Position numbers and translations under genes: made by a program
Assembly (NCBI RefSeq): GCF_000735585.1
Contig: NZ_JNNO01000014.1
Span: 18,506 to 82,505 of the forward strand
Direction: 5' to 3'
DNA length: 64,000 nt
Source of the DNA: Devosia sp. LC5
Lineage (GTDB): Bacteria > Pseudomonadota > Alphaproteobacteria > Rhizobiales > Devosiaceae
Notes under the pieces: generated by a model
What the model saw: only the letters and a program-made list of their open reading frames with translations
The model's database searches: none
What the model was told of the DNA's origin: nothing
Shown here: positions 1-9,182 of the stretch, piece by piece
Position numbering within the stretch: the stretch's first letter is position 1
Layout of the letters: every line of letters begins with the position of its first letter

Positions 1-1398
1 ACCGGCACCCGCCGGATCGAAGAACTTTTGTCCGATTTCCAGCCGAACTTCGATTTCAAGGCCCCGCTGCCACTGCCCTTGGAGGAATACGAAGAGCGCC
101 TGCGCTGCATTCGTCGCGAAGCCGTGCTCGCGGGGCACGACGCCCTGGTCATCCACACCGACATGGTGGGCTGGTTCCACACCTCGAACGCCTATCTGCG
201 CTATGTCTGCGACTGGATGCGCGAGGGCGTGCTGATCATCCCGACCGACAGCGACAAACCGATCACGCTGCTCTCTTTCTTCACGCAAGCGGTGATCCTG
301 CCGCCGGGCGGCGAGCCCATGCTGGTGGAGGACATCTGGCAGATCGGCGCCATCGGCCGCGAATATGCCGACCGGCCGGGCTCGTCAGTGGCCCTCACCG
401 CCGAGCACTGCGCCAATCTCCTCGCCAAACTGGGCCTCTCCAAGGGCCAGATCGGGCGCCTGGGCGATCGTACCTCGCTCGAATTCTGGCGCTATCTCGA
501 AGAGGCTATGCCGTCGGCCAAATTTGTCGGCGACAATGCCATCGTCGACCGCATGCAGAAGCTGCGCAGCCCCCGGGAAGTGGACATGTTCCGCGCCGCC
601 GCCCAGCTTATCAGCATCGGCACCCAGGCTGCCTATCACGTCACCCGTCCCGGCGTCACCGATGCCGAAATCTACGCCGCGTTCAGCCTGGCCCAGCTCG
701 CCCGAGGCGGGGAAACCGGCGATGGCTACCAGATCGGCATCAACGAATATGGTACCCATTGCGGCAAGCCCTATGGCCATGTCGTCCGCCCCGGCGACCT
801 GATCAATCTCTATATCTCCAACGTCACCTATCGCGGCTACACGGCCCAGACGGCCCGCATGATTGCGGTCGGCGACATCACCACCCGCCAGGAAAAAGTG
901 CTCACCGCCTGCACCGAAGGCGTCAAGCGCGCCGAACAGCTGATCCGCCCCGGCACGCTGATCAGCGAGGTCAACAATGCCGCCTTCTCGTCCTATATCG
1001 ATCATGGCCTGCTGACCGCGCCCGACGCCCGCACCATGCCCTACAATTGGAGCCCGGCCGACGATGGCGGCCCGCGTCTACTGCCTCGCCAATATGTGCC
1101 GGATGCCGATTGGGAAGCGCAGGGCCGCAAGCTCATGCATGTCTATCCGGCCACCCACGGCCCGCATAACCCCAATCTGGGCCACTCGGTCGGCATGGCC
1201 GGCGCACAGAACAGCTTCAACGTCTCCTCGCACAATTTCGACCGGCTGGAGGAAGGCATGGTCTTCGTGCTGCACACCCAATGGCTCGAAGCCCAGTCGG
1301 CCGGCTGCAATATCGGCGATTGCTATCTCGTCACCAAGGATGGCTTCGAGAACCTCAGCCATCACACCCCGCTCGAAACCCACCGGGTCGCCGCCTGA
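1..1398 (+). CDS. M24 (creatinase/prolidase-fold) family protein, 5' partial
   Basis: The reading frame is open to the window edge. A TTG at 28 is possible, but the in-frame codons before it suggest the true start lies outside. An N-terminal creatinase-like domain precedes an M24 pita-bread domain. The usual metal ligands look lost: the Asp expected after the GDL motif is Tyr (codon 811) and the Asp expected in the D-x-T-R segment is Gln (codon 847). The late Glu ligands are not evident either, although a GHSVG histidine remains. A metal-free, creatinase-like hydrolase or a pseudoenzyme is more likely than a true aminopeptidase. The stop overlaps the next start (TGATG). Substrate is unknown. 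Confidence 0.85.
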   Translation, partial: TGTRRIEELLSDFQPNFDFKAPLPLPLEEYEERLRCIRREAVLAGHDALVIHTDMVGWFHTSNAYLRYVCDWMREGVLIIPTDSDKPITLLSFFTQAVILPPGGEPMLVEDIWQIGAIGREYADRPGSSVALTAEHCANLLAKLGLSKGQIGRLGDRTSLEFWRYLEEAMPSAKFVGDNAIVDRMQKLRSPREVDMFRAAAQLISIGTQAAYHVTRPGVTDAEIYAAFSLAQLARGGETGDGYQIGINEYGTHCGKPYGHVVRPGDLINLYISNVTYRGYTAQTARMIAVGDITTRQEKVLTACTEGVKRAEQLIRPGTLISEVNNAAFSSYIDHGLLTAPDARTMPYNWSPADDGGPRLLPRQYVPDADWEAQGRKLMHVYPATHGPHNPNLGHSVGMAGAQNSFNVSSHNFDRLEEGMVFVLHTQWLEAQSAGCNIGDCYLVTKDGFENLSHHTPLETHRVAA

Positions 1399-2041
1399 TG
1401 GATCACTTGGCCGAAACGCACACCCATTTCGATTTTGCCGCGCTCGATGCGCGGCAAAAATACAAGCTGCTGATCGGCACGGTCATCCCGCGCCCGATCG
1501 CTCTCATCACCACGCTCGGCCTCGACGGCAAGGCCAATGCCGGTCCCTTCAGCTTCTTCAACGTGCTCACGCATGATCCGGCCATCGTCGCCATCGGCGT
1601 CGAGAATTATTCGGACATGAGCTTCAAGGACACGGCCCGCAACATCCGCGAGACGGGCGAATTCACCGTGCATATCGTCGACCAGGCCCTGGCGGCACAG
1701 ATGGAAATTTGCGCCATCAAGTTCGGCCCAGACGTAGACGAACTCGCCGAAGCTGGCCTAGCGACCGCCCCCGGTCAAATGGTGCGCAGCCCACGCATCC
1801 TCGCGGCACCAGCCGCCCTCGAATGCCGCCGCTACATGACCCTGGAAGTCGGCAAAGCCCGCGAGATCATCCTGGGCGAAGCTCCGACGCCGTAGATTCA
1901 ACAAACCTGCATATCGACCAGCACGCCATGGACGCCATCGGCCGCCTCGGCGGCCACAGCTATACCCGCACGCAGGACCAGTTCGAGGTGAAAACGCCAA
2001 GTGTGGCGGAGTGGGAGAATGGCAAACCCGTCGCCGGCTAA
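1398..2041 (+). pseudogene. Flavin reductase-like (DIM6/NTAB) FMN-binding protein, frameshifted
   Basis: The first frame (1398-1895) has the flavin reductase start, with RPIALITT and a GPFSFFN-type segment, and runs to EIILGE before a TAG. The expected C-terminal tail (DAIGRLGG, then Y-T-R-T-x-D-x-F) continues in another frame and ends at 2041. The change of frame equals one missing base or two extra bases near 1880-1900. Relatives are about 200-220 aa, which matches the two parts joined. The start is coupled to the upstream M24-like gene. This is either a recent pseudogene or an assembly error. Confidence 0.75.
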
Positions 2042-2365
2042 AGCGCCCTGAGCCACCCGCGAATAACCCTGCATTTGTAGAGCAAAGAAAAGCTCAATGA
2101 ATGCAGCGAAGCGCCCCATTCCGGTCGTTCAGAACGACGTCTGGTTTGCCCGAAAGCGGACAAGCTGCAGGCTCAGATGCCTTTGGCAGCGACAAGCCGG
2201 AAACTGGGGGCTTCAGCACGTCCGGTCGAATTCCACAAAAGGTGTCGTTGAACGGGGCGTCCGAGGCAACGGGGACTCGCCGTGCGCGCAACCTGGCTTG
2301 AGGCCAGTAGCGGCGCTTCCTATCAATTCGCTTGGCTCACAACGTCCTGTCACTGGGCATTGAAG
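2042..2365. other. Intergenic, no gene recognised
   Basis: About 320 bases between the broken flavin reductase and the convergent ROK gene. Short open frames exist but none resembles a known family or has a convincing ribosome site. Confidence 0.5.
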
Positions 2366-3526
2366 TCACGGCAGGACGTGCGCGCCATCCAGGCCAGTCA
2401 CTCCGTCGAGTGCGAGGGCAACGCCACCCAAATAGCCCTTTGATGCCGACATTTTGGAGAAGGCTATACGCGTCTGGTCGAACATAGACTGATGGGACAG
2501 CCGCCGAGCTTCGCTCTCCAGGGAAGTGCGGAAGTACGTTTCGCCCCTGGCCAGATCGCCACCAAGCATCACAAGTGGCGGGTTGAAGATGTTAATGTAG
2601 TTGGCAACAGCTGCGCCTAGGATAGTGGCTGCTCGGTCCAGCACTCCCAGGACCTGCATGTCCCCTTCCGCTGCCAGCTTCAGAATGTCGGAAAATTCCA
2701 CCACATCCTTGAATCCGAGTTGCTGGATTTCAAGCGCCAGCGCCTGACGTGAGAGATAAGCCGACAGGCAACCGTATGATCCGCATGAGCACATCCGTCC
2801 CTGCGGGACGACTTTTACATGACCGAGTTCGCCAGCTAGACCTTTGGCCCCTCCGTACAATTCGCCCTTGAGGAAAAGGGCCCCGCCGACACCCGAGCCT
2901 GAGAATAGGTAGATGAAGTCTTTTTCGTCGACGCAATCGCCGAACATATGTTCGGCCATTGCGGCCGCCTTGACGTCATTCCCGACGAACAGGGGATAGG
3001 GCACCTTGTCGCCTAGCACCTGCAGGATTGGGATTTCGTGCCAGTTGAGCGCGGGGGCATGCACCAGCGTCCCGTCGTCGGCCACGAGGCCCGGCAAAGA
3101 GACGCCTACCGCGAGGATATCCCCCAGGTTATCTACCGCGGCCTTAATCTGCTCTATGCCCTTGGCGACCAGCCGGGCCAGCTTGTCGATCTGGCCGTCG
3201 AAAGACTGCTGCTGTGTCAGAACCGGCTGACCATCAAGACCCGAGATCGCGAAGGACAGTGTCGCCCTTTCGACTTGAATGCCGACTAGAACGCCTTTGT
3301 TCGGCGAAATGGAGAGACCCTCGGCGGGACGCCCTGGCTTGGTCCCAGCCGCATTGGTCGACCGCTTAATGAGCCCCAGTTCGTCGAAACGGTTCACAAT
3401 CGACGAGACTGTGGACTTATCAAACCCCGTCTTTGTCACGATGTCCTTCTGGGAAATCTGTGGTTCGATCCGGATTCGGTGGAAAATCTCGTTCGCGTGA
3501 AACCGTCGGATATACGACTTGTGCAT
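2366..3526 (-). CDS. ROK family transcriptional regulator (NagC/XylR type)
   Basis: A winged helix-turn-helix (about residues 10-75; SQKDIV, then STVSSIVNRF) is followed by a ROK sugar-kinase-like domain. The zinc motif C-x-C-G-x-x-G-C is present near MCSCGSYGC, and a GGDLA segment lies near the end. The length of 386 aa is normal for ROK repressors. It lies in the same direction as the MBL-fold gene and just upstream of the divergent sugar-type importer, so it probably controls those genes in response to a sugar or derivative. That role is inferred from position. Confidence 0.9.
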   Translation of the reverse strand: MHKSYIRRFHANEIFHRIRIEPQISQKDIVTKTGFDKSTVSSIVNRFDELGLIKRSTNAAGTKPGRPAEGLSISPNKGVLVGIQVERATLSFAISGLDGQPVLTQQQSFDGQIDKLARLVAKGIEQIKAAVDNLGDILAVGVSLPGLVADDGTLVHAPALNWHEIPILQVLGDKVPYPLFVGNDVKAAAMAEHMFGDCVDEKDFIYLFSGSGVGGALFLKGELYGGAKGLAGELGHVKVVPQGRMCSCGSYGCLSAYLSRQALALEIQQLGFKDVVEFSDILKLAAEGDMQVLGVLDRAATILGAAVANYINIFNPPLVMLGGDLARGETYFRTSLESEARRLSHQSMFDQTRIAFSKMSASKGYLGGVALALDGVTGLDGAHVLP

Positions 3527-3696
3527 CGTTACTCAGTCTCTCTTGCAGAACTCCCCGTGGGTCGGCGGCGCCAGACCACGGGAGCGATTCCTTGGGGAAA
3601 CATACCTTCCTCCAGCCATATAGGGTGTTACAGGGGAATTCTTTGCCGGATCACCAGCATACAGCTCTAGATGTCCATGGCGTCCCGGCTCGTGAC

Positions 3697-4602
3697 TCAC
3701 GGCACGCGCGGCGCGGCGCCAATCTCATCCGCAGTGAATGCGAATGCGTTTCGGTGGCGCACTACTCTACCGAAAGGAGGTTGCCGCAGGTGCATGCCGG
3801 CGACTTTCAGTCTTGCTTCACAGGCCATTGTCAGCGCCTTGCGCCGGCTCTCCTCGGCGCGGACCACATCCAAGTCGTAGACAGTGGTTATGTCCGGTCG
3901 CGCGAACTGAACTTCTGGCAAATGGATAACGTCGCCCCAAATGAACACCGCATCGGGACCTTCCCCGATGAAGAAACCTGAGTGTCCAGGGGTATGCCCG
4001 GGCAGGTGGATTGCCTTCACGCCAGGCAAGATTTCCCGGCCGTCTTCAAATGTGGCGGCGCCATCACTGTAGGCCCGAAGCGCCATGCCGGTAAGATCCG
4101 CCGGATGGTGTTCTCCGGCGACGCCCGAAGGCGCGTTACGCCAGTACTCGGCCTCCTCGGTGTGGAGATGCATCACGGCGCGCGGGAAAATGCGGCTGCC
4201 GTCAGGGTTTATGAGGCCTCCCACGTGGTCGCCGTGCAAGTGCGTCATGATCACATAGTCGATGTCTCCAGGGGCAATGCCCATGTCCGTTAGATGATTG
4301 CTCAGCGCACCGGCGGTATGGTCCAGGTGAACGCCCGAGCCGGCGTCGATAAGGCCAAGGCTGCCCGCGGACTCCACCACGAAGCAGTTGCTGTCCGTCC
4401 AGGGAGCATCCTCGTTGGCCATCGGTCCCAATGCCTGCCGTAACTGGGCCGCGCCAACGTGGCGATAGGCGTCAAAGGCACTCTTGAGCAGCCCATCAAA
4501 GACTGCTGTGAGACGCAGCCCGCCAGCCAGAACGGTCAGGGGCGTCCGTCGGACGTAGGTAGGGGGAACACCCATGCCAGCAGGGTCTTTTGTTCCGGAC
4601 AT
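3697..4602 (-). CDS. MBL-fold metallo-hydrolase
   Basis: A cytoplasmic metallo-beta-lactamase-fold protein of 301 aa. The metal motif HLHGDH (His121, His123, Asp125, His126) is intact, with further histidines in an HLPGHTPGHSG segment typical of lactonase/glyoxalase-II-like members. The start at 4602 is chosen because AGAGG stands about 11 bases before it; a longer frame to 4737 adds an unlikely leader. It is transcribed away from the importer operon at 4917. The substrate is unknown; hydrolysis of a lactone or ester from the imported compound is a guess. Confidence 0.85.
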   Translation of the reverse strand: MSGTKDPAGMGVPPTYVRRTPLTVLAGGLRLTAVFDGLLKSAFDAYRHVGAAQLRQALGPMANEDAPWTDSNCFVVESAGSLGLIDAGSGVHLDHTAGALSNHLTDMGIAPGDIDYVIMTHLHGDHVGGLINPDGSRIFPRAVMHLHTEEAEYWRNAPSGVAGEHHPADLTGMALRAYSDGAATFEDGREILPGVKAIHLPGHTPGHSGFFIGEGPDAVFIWGDVIHLPEVQFARPDITTVYDLDVVRAEESRRKALTMACEARLKVAGMHLRQPPFGRVVRHRNAFAFTADEIGAAPRVP

Positions 4603-4916
4603 CGGAATATGCCTCTCTAAAGTAGCGCAAACTGGATAGCCGTTAAAGTTTTCTGAACCGCATTTGATCTTGATTGCAGAAAAACAGGCCAACCGCAAGC
4701 GTGGTTTTTCCCTACCTTGGTGCGAGAGTGTGTTCACGTCACAGCTAAAACATGGACCTGTCGAGAACCTAATTCATAAGGTTTTATAATAGTTTAGGCA
4801 AGATTCATGTGGCTCGCTCCCCAAAATTGCCAGCGCCAGCTGGAAACCGTATTGACTCTTTGCAATGCGCCAATGCATATTTTTTCTTGTAATCGGACAA
4901 ACACGGGGAGGGTTCT
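4603..4916. promoter_or_regulatory. Divergent promoter region between MBL gene and importer operon
   Basis: About 310 AT-rich bases separate the divergent genes. AT-rich segments near 4770-4800 and 4877-4890 could hold promoters. A very strong ribosome site (GGGGAGGG, 4905-4912) fixes the start at 4917. I could not define the ROK operator with confidence. Confidence 0.45.
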
Positions 4917-6191
4917 ATGAAGATGCTCAAAATTGAACTTTTGACTGCCTGCGCCATCGGTGCCATGACCGTCGCGACTCCCGCCTTCGCTCAAGACAAA
5001 AGCGTTTCCGTTGTCCACTACTGGACATCCGGCGGCGAAGCGGCTGCGATCGCTGCGGTAAAGGAAGCATTCGAGGCCCAAGGCGGTACCTGGATCGACC
5101 AGGGCGTCGCCGGCGGCGGAGGGGACGGGCACGATCAGGTGCTGCGGTCTCGCACCCTTGCAGGAGACGCCCCCGGCGCTGCCATTCCGAAGGCCTCTGA
5201 TGCCGTCGAATGGGCAAATGCGGGCTATATCGCTGACCTTGAAGCTGTGGCCGCGGAAAACAAGTGGGACCAAAATCTTCCCGCTGCCTTCCTGCCGAGC
5301 CTGAAGGTTGACGGCAAGTACATCGCCATTCCGCTTTTCGTTCACCGCTTCGATACGATGTACGCCAATGCGAGATTGCTGGCCGAGAACGGCATCGAGA
5401 TGCCGGCAACGTGGGATGAGTTCAATACCGCGGCCGATCGCTTGCTGGCCGCTGGTATTACGCCGCTTGCCCACGGTGGTCAGTCTTGGCAGGATGAAAT
5501 CCTGTTTGAGGCGGTCGTCATGGGTGTTGGTGGCGCTGACTTTTTCCGCAAAGCGCTTGTGGAGCTCGATCAGGAAGCCCTGCGTAGCGACGCGATGCTC
5601 AAGTCTTTTGACCAATTCCGCCGCCTTCGGGGGTATGTCGACGCCAACTTCTCGGGCCGCGACTGGAACCTGGCCTCAGGTATGGTCGCGAACGGCGAGG
5701 CGGCTTTCCAGATCATGGGTGACTGGGCGAAGGGCGAGTTTAGCGCGGCTGGCCTCGACCTGGGCCGCGAAATCCTGTGCTCGGGCTCGCCACGGAACAC
5801 CCCCGAAGGTTTCTCCTACGTGGTCAATTCCCTGAGCTTCTTCACCAAGCAACCCAACCAGCACCAGGCGACGCCGGGACAGGAACTGCTCGCCAAGGTG
5901 CTACTCGAGCCCGAAGTTCAACTTGCCGCTAACCTCGCCAAGGGTTCGGTGCCCGCGCTCACTGGGCTGGATCTCTCAACCTACGACCAGTGCTCCATCG
6001 ACACTGCTGGCTTCCTCGCGGCGGCGGACGCCGATGGCAAGCTTGTTCCGTCGGTGCAGGGCGGGACTGTCAACGTAGCATCCGTGCGCGGCGCAGTTAT
6101 CGATGCAGCAACCGCATTTTTCAACTCGGACATGTCGTCTGAAGAGGGCGTGACCATGCTCGCCGACGCCCTTCAGAACGCTACGGAATAG
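4917..6191 (+). CDS. ABC transporter substrate-binding protein (CUT1 sugar type)
   Basis: A Sec signal peptide (about residues 1-25, cut after TPAFA) leads a 424-aa type 1 solute-binding protein of the family binding glucose/mannose and other sugars. It shows VVHYWTSGGE at the mature start and aromatic ligand-side residues through the core. It is the first gene of a co-directional importer operon ending at the terminator at 10562. Nothing here fixes which sugar or derivative is bound. Confidence 0.9.
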   Translation: MKMLKIELLTACAIGAMTVATPAFAQDKSVSVVHYWTSGGEAAAIAAVKEAFEAQGGTWIDQGVAGGGGDGHDQVLRSRTLAGDAPGAAIPKASDAVEWANAGYIADLEAVAAENKWDQNLPAAFLPSLKVDGKYIAIPLFVHRFDTMYANARLLAENGIEMPATWDEFNTAADRLLAAGITPLAHGGQSWQDEILFEAVVMGVGGADFFRKALVELDQEALRSDAMLKSFDQFRRLRGYVDANFSGRDWNLASGMVANGEAAFQIMGDWAKGEFSAAGLDLGREILCSGSPRNTPEGFSYVVNSLSFFTKQPNQHQATPGQELLAKVLLEPEVQLAANLAKGSVPALTGLDLSTYDQCSIDTAGFLAAADADGKLVPSVQGGTVNVASVRGAVIDAATAFFNSDMSSEEGVTMLADALQNATE

Positions 6192-6201
6192 GCTAAGATC
6201 G

Positions 6202-7128
6202 ATGACCAAAAAAGAAGGTATCGCCCCGTCCGGCTTGGCCAGGAGCTTCGATTGGGCAGGACTAAGGCGGTACCTCCCGGCTTGGTTCGCAGTAGCGCCG
6301 TCACTGGCGGCGCTACTGGTGTTCGTCTACGGATTTGCCTTGTGGACGGCCTATATCTCGCTGTCCGCCTCCAAGATGATACCCGACTTCACGTTTGTCG
6401 GGCTGCGCAACTACCAGCGTCTGTGGGGGGAGGACCGCTGGACCGTCGCGGCCACCAATCTAGTGACCTTTACCGTTCTGTACGTCGGCGTCACGCTGGC
6501 TGTGGGCTTGCTGATCGCGATCCTGCTCGATCAGAAGGTCCGGCTCGAGACACCGCTGCGGACGATCTTTCTCTACCCGGCCGCTGTTTCCCTCGTTGTC
6601 ACCGGCATCTCGTGGAAATGGCTCCTGAACCCGGGCACAGGCATAGAGGCGTTCGTTCGTTCCCTTGGCTGGGACAACTTCGTGTTCGATTGGATCATCC
6701 AGCAGCACACGGTGATCTTTGCGGTTGTTATCGCCGCCGTTTGGCAGCAGGCCGGTTTCGTGGCCGTGCTCCTGCTGGCGGCCCTGCGCGGCGTCGATGG
6801 CGAGATGGTCAAGGCGGCACGACTTGATGGCGCCGGGCCAGTCCGGACCTACTGGTCGGTCATCATCCCCGCAATCCGCCCGGCTTTCATCAGCGCCTTC
6901 GTTTTGCTTGTAGCCTTTGCCCTAAAGACGTTCGACCTGGTGGTCGCAATGACGGCGCAGGGCCCAGGCTACGCCTCGGCGCTGCCGTCGACCTTTGTTT
7001 ACGACATGGCTTTCCAGCGAAACCAGCTCGGCATCGCGTCGGCCGGCGCCGTGTCCATTCTGCTGTTCGCAGCCGTAATTGTGCTGCCCTACGTGATCTG
7101 GGAGTTCCGTAAGACCGATGGCCACTGA
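6202..7128 (+). CDS. ABC transporter permease (MalF-like)
   Basis: A 308-aa inner-membrane protein with about six hydrophobic segments. The EAA loop includes A-A-x-x-D-G-A-G (near residue 205) for docking to the ATPase. It starts ten bases after the binding-protein gene and overlaps the next permease by 11 bases, so the two are translationally coupled. With the following gene it forms the channel of the importer. Confidence 0.92.
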   Translation: MTKKEGIAPSGLARSFDWAGLRRYLPAWFAVAPSLAALLVFVYGFALWTAYISLSASKMIPDFTFVGLRNYQRLWGEDRWTVAATNLVTFTVLYVGVTLAVGLLIAILLDQKVRLETPLRTIFLYPAAVSLVVTGISWKWLLNPGTGIEAFVRSLGWDNFVFDWIIQQHTVIFAVVIAAVWQQAGFVAVLLLAALRGVDGEMVKAARLDGAGPVRTYWSVIIPAIRPAFISAFVLLVAFALKTFDLVVAMTAQGPGYASALPSTFVYDMAFQRNQLGIASAGAVSILLFAAVIVLPYVIWEFRKTDGH

Positions 7129-8005
7129 CACCATAACCGGGCACGCGCGGGCGCCCAAATTCCCGTGGGTCCCGGTGCTGCTCTACCTGACGCTGGGCGT
7201 CCTCGCATTCATCTTCATCATGCCACTCGCGGTGATGGTGCTCACCTCCGTACGGCCGCTCGAGGAGATCCGAACCGCCGGAATCATCGGCATTCCCCAG
7301 CACGTAACATTTGATGCTTGGGGCACGGCATGGAATGAGGCTTGCATTGCCTCGGTTTGCGAGGGGCTGCAGCCTTATTTCCGCAACTCCCTCGCCATTG
7401 CCGTTCCCGCGACCCTGCTGTCCACAATCCTGGGTGCGGTGAACGGTTATGCCCTCACCAAATTCCGGTTCCGCGGTGCCGACACGCTCATGGTGCTCAT
7501 CATCCTTGGGTGCTTCCTCCCGCTACAGGCCGTCCTTATACCCGCGGCACAGACGCTGAGCTCGCTGGGATTGGCCAATTCGGTATTTGGCCTAATCCTG
7601 ATCTACGCCGTCTATGGCCTCCCGTTTACCACCCTGTTCTTCCGCAACTACTATGTCGCGGTGCCGGATGAAATCGTCCGAGCGGCGACCATGGACGGGG
7701 CTGGTTTCTGGCGCATCTTCACGCAGATCATGCTGCCGATTTCGTGGCCTATCTTCATGGTTTCGGTGGTGTTTCAATTCACCGGCATATGGAACGAATT
7801 TCTCTTCGGCGTCTCGTTCTCCACCGGCGCTTCGCAGACCGTTACCGTCGCGCTGAACAATCTTGTCAACACCACCTTCGGCGTTAAGCAATACAACGTG
7901 GACATGGCGGCCTCGCTCATCGCCGCTCTGCCCGTCCTCATCCTCTATCTGTTTGTCGGCCGCTTCTTTGTACGCGGTCTGACTGCCGGCTCCGTAAAGG
8001 GATAG
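7118..8005 (+). CDS. ABC transporter permease (MalG-like)
   Basis: A 295-aa inner-membrane protein of the CUT1 MalG group, with an EAA motif reading A-A-T-M-D-G-A-G near residue 190 and the usual terminal GLTAGSVKG. It overlaps the MalF-like gene and ends three bases before the ATPase start. Confidence 0.93.
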   Translation: MATDTITGHARAPKFPWVPVLLYLTLGVLAFIFIMPLAVMVLTSVRPLEEIRTAGIIGIPQHVTFDAWGTAWNEACIASVCEGLQPYFRNSLAIAVPATLLSTILGAVNGYALTKFRFRGADTLMVLIILGCFLPLQAVLIPAAQTLSSLGLANSVFGLILIYAVYGLPFTTLFFRNYYVAVPDEIVRAATMDGAGFWRIFTQIMLPISWPIFMVSVVFQFTGIWNEFLFGVSFSTGASQTVTVALNNLVNTTFGVKQYNVDMAASLIAALPVLILYLFVGRFFVRGLTAGSVKG

Positions 8006-8008
8006 CCC

Positions 8009-9112
8009 ATGACCACGCTCAATATCTCAGGCCTCAAGAAGTCCTTCGGCACGACTGACGTTCTCAAGGACATCAACATCGCCGTGGGCGATCGGGGGTT
8101 CCTCGTGCTTCTCGGCCCTTCCGGCTGTGGCAAGTCCACGCTGCTGAATGTGATTGCCGGCCTGGAGCAGGTATCTGGCGGGGGCATCACCATGGACGGC
8201 CAGGAAATCACCCGGGTCGAGTCCAAGGATCGGGACATCGCAATGGTTTTCCAATCCTACGCGCTCTATCCGAGCATGACCGTCGAGCGGAACATTACCT
8301 TTTCTCTCGAGGTTCGGGGGGTACCACGCGAACAACGGCGGCAGGCAGCCGCCGAGGTCGCTGAGTCCCTGCAGATCGCCCACCTTCTCGGGAGAAAGCC
8401 TTCCCAGCTCAGCGGCGGGCAACGGCAACGTGTTGCCATCGGGCGCGCACTTGTCCGGAGCCCCAAGGTGTTCCTGTTTGACGAACCGTTGTCGAATTTG
8501 GACACACAATTGCGCCTGGAAACGCGCGCACTGATCAAACGTCTTCATCAACGCCTTGGCAGCACGTCGGTTTATGTTACCCATGACCAGTCCGAGGCTA
8601 TGACGCTGGCGACACATATCGCCGTAATGTCGAAGGGGGAGGTTGCCCAGTTCGGCACGCCCGCCGAGATCTATTCCAAACCGGCCAACCTGTTCGTCGC
8701 CCGCTTCGTGGGCACCCCACCCATGAATTTCTTTCCTGCCTCCGTAACCGAGCGACAAGGGCAGCTCCTAGTCCATCTGGAGAATTGCGGCGCAATTCCG
8801 CCTATGGACCTTAGCTCGCACGGCGCACTTCTGCATTCGGTGGGGCGAAAGCTGACCATCGGCGTTCGCCCCGACCAACTGGTTCTCGCAGAATCCGCTG
8901 AGGATGGCGACCCGGTGCTTGAAGCGATCGTTGACATAGTCGAGGACACTGGCACGGACATGTTTGTGTACCTCCGCTCCGGCAATCAGGAATTCATCCT
9001 TCGCCAGCCTCCAGGCCTCCCCCCGAAATCGGGCGCAACCCTCCGCGTCGCCCTGCCGGTCACCAACATGCATTTCTTTGATACCGAACTGGGTGACCGG
9101 CTCAGCGACTAA
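8009..9112 (+). CDS. ABC transporter ATP-binding protein (MsmK/UgpC type)
   Basis: A 367-aa ATPase with Walker A GPSGCGKST, a Q-loop (MVFQSYALYP), the signature LSGGQ, Walker B VFLFDEP and the H-loop histidine (YVTHDQ). A C-terminal OB/TOBE-like domain follows, as in sugar importers of this class. It powers the two permeases encoded just upstream. Confidence 0.93.
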   Translation: MTTLNISGLKKSFGTTDVLKDINIAVGDRGFLVLLGPSGCGKSTLLNVIAGLEQVSGGGITMDGQEITRVESKDRDIAMVFQSYALYPSMTVERNITFSLEVRGVPREQRRQAAAEVAESLQIAHLLGRKPSQLSGGQRQRVAIGRALVRSPKVFLFDEPLSNLDTQLRLETRALIKRLHQRLGSTSVYVTHDQSEAMTLATHIAVMSKGEVAQFGTPAEIYSKPANLFVARFVGTPPMNFFPASVTERQGQLLVHLENCGAIPPMDLSSHGALLHSVGRKLTIGVRPDQLVLAESAEDGDPVLEAIVDIVEDTGTDMFVYLRSGNQEFILRQPPGLPPKSGATLRVALPVTNMHFFDTELGDRLSD

Positions 9113-9182
9113 AGCCGGGCGCGGCGATCGCGCGCTCCACCTTGACCCCGCCGGCGCCCCGGCCAAACTTGCGAGACCACCT

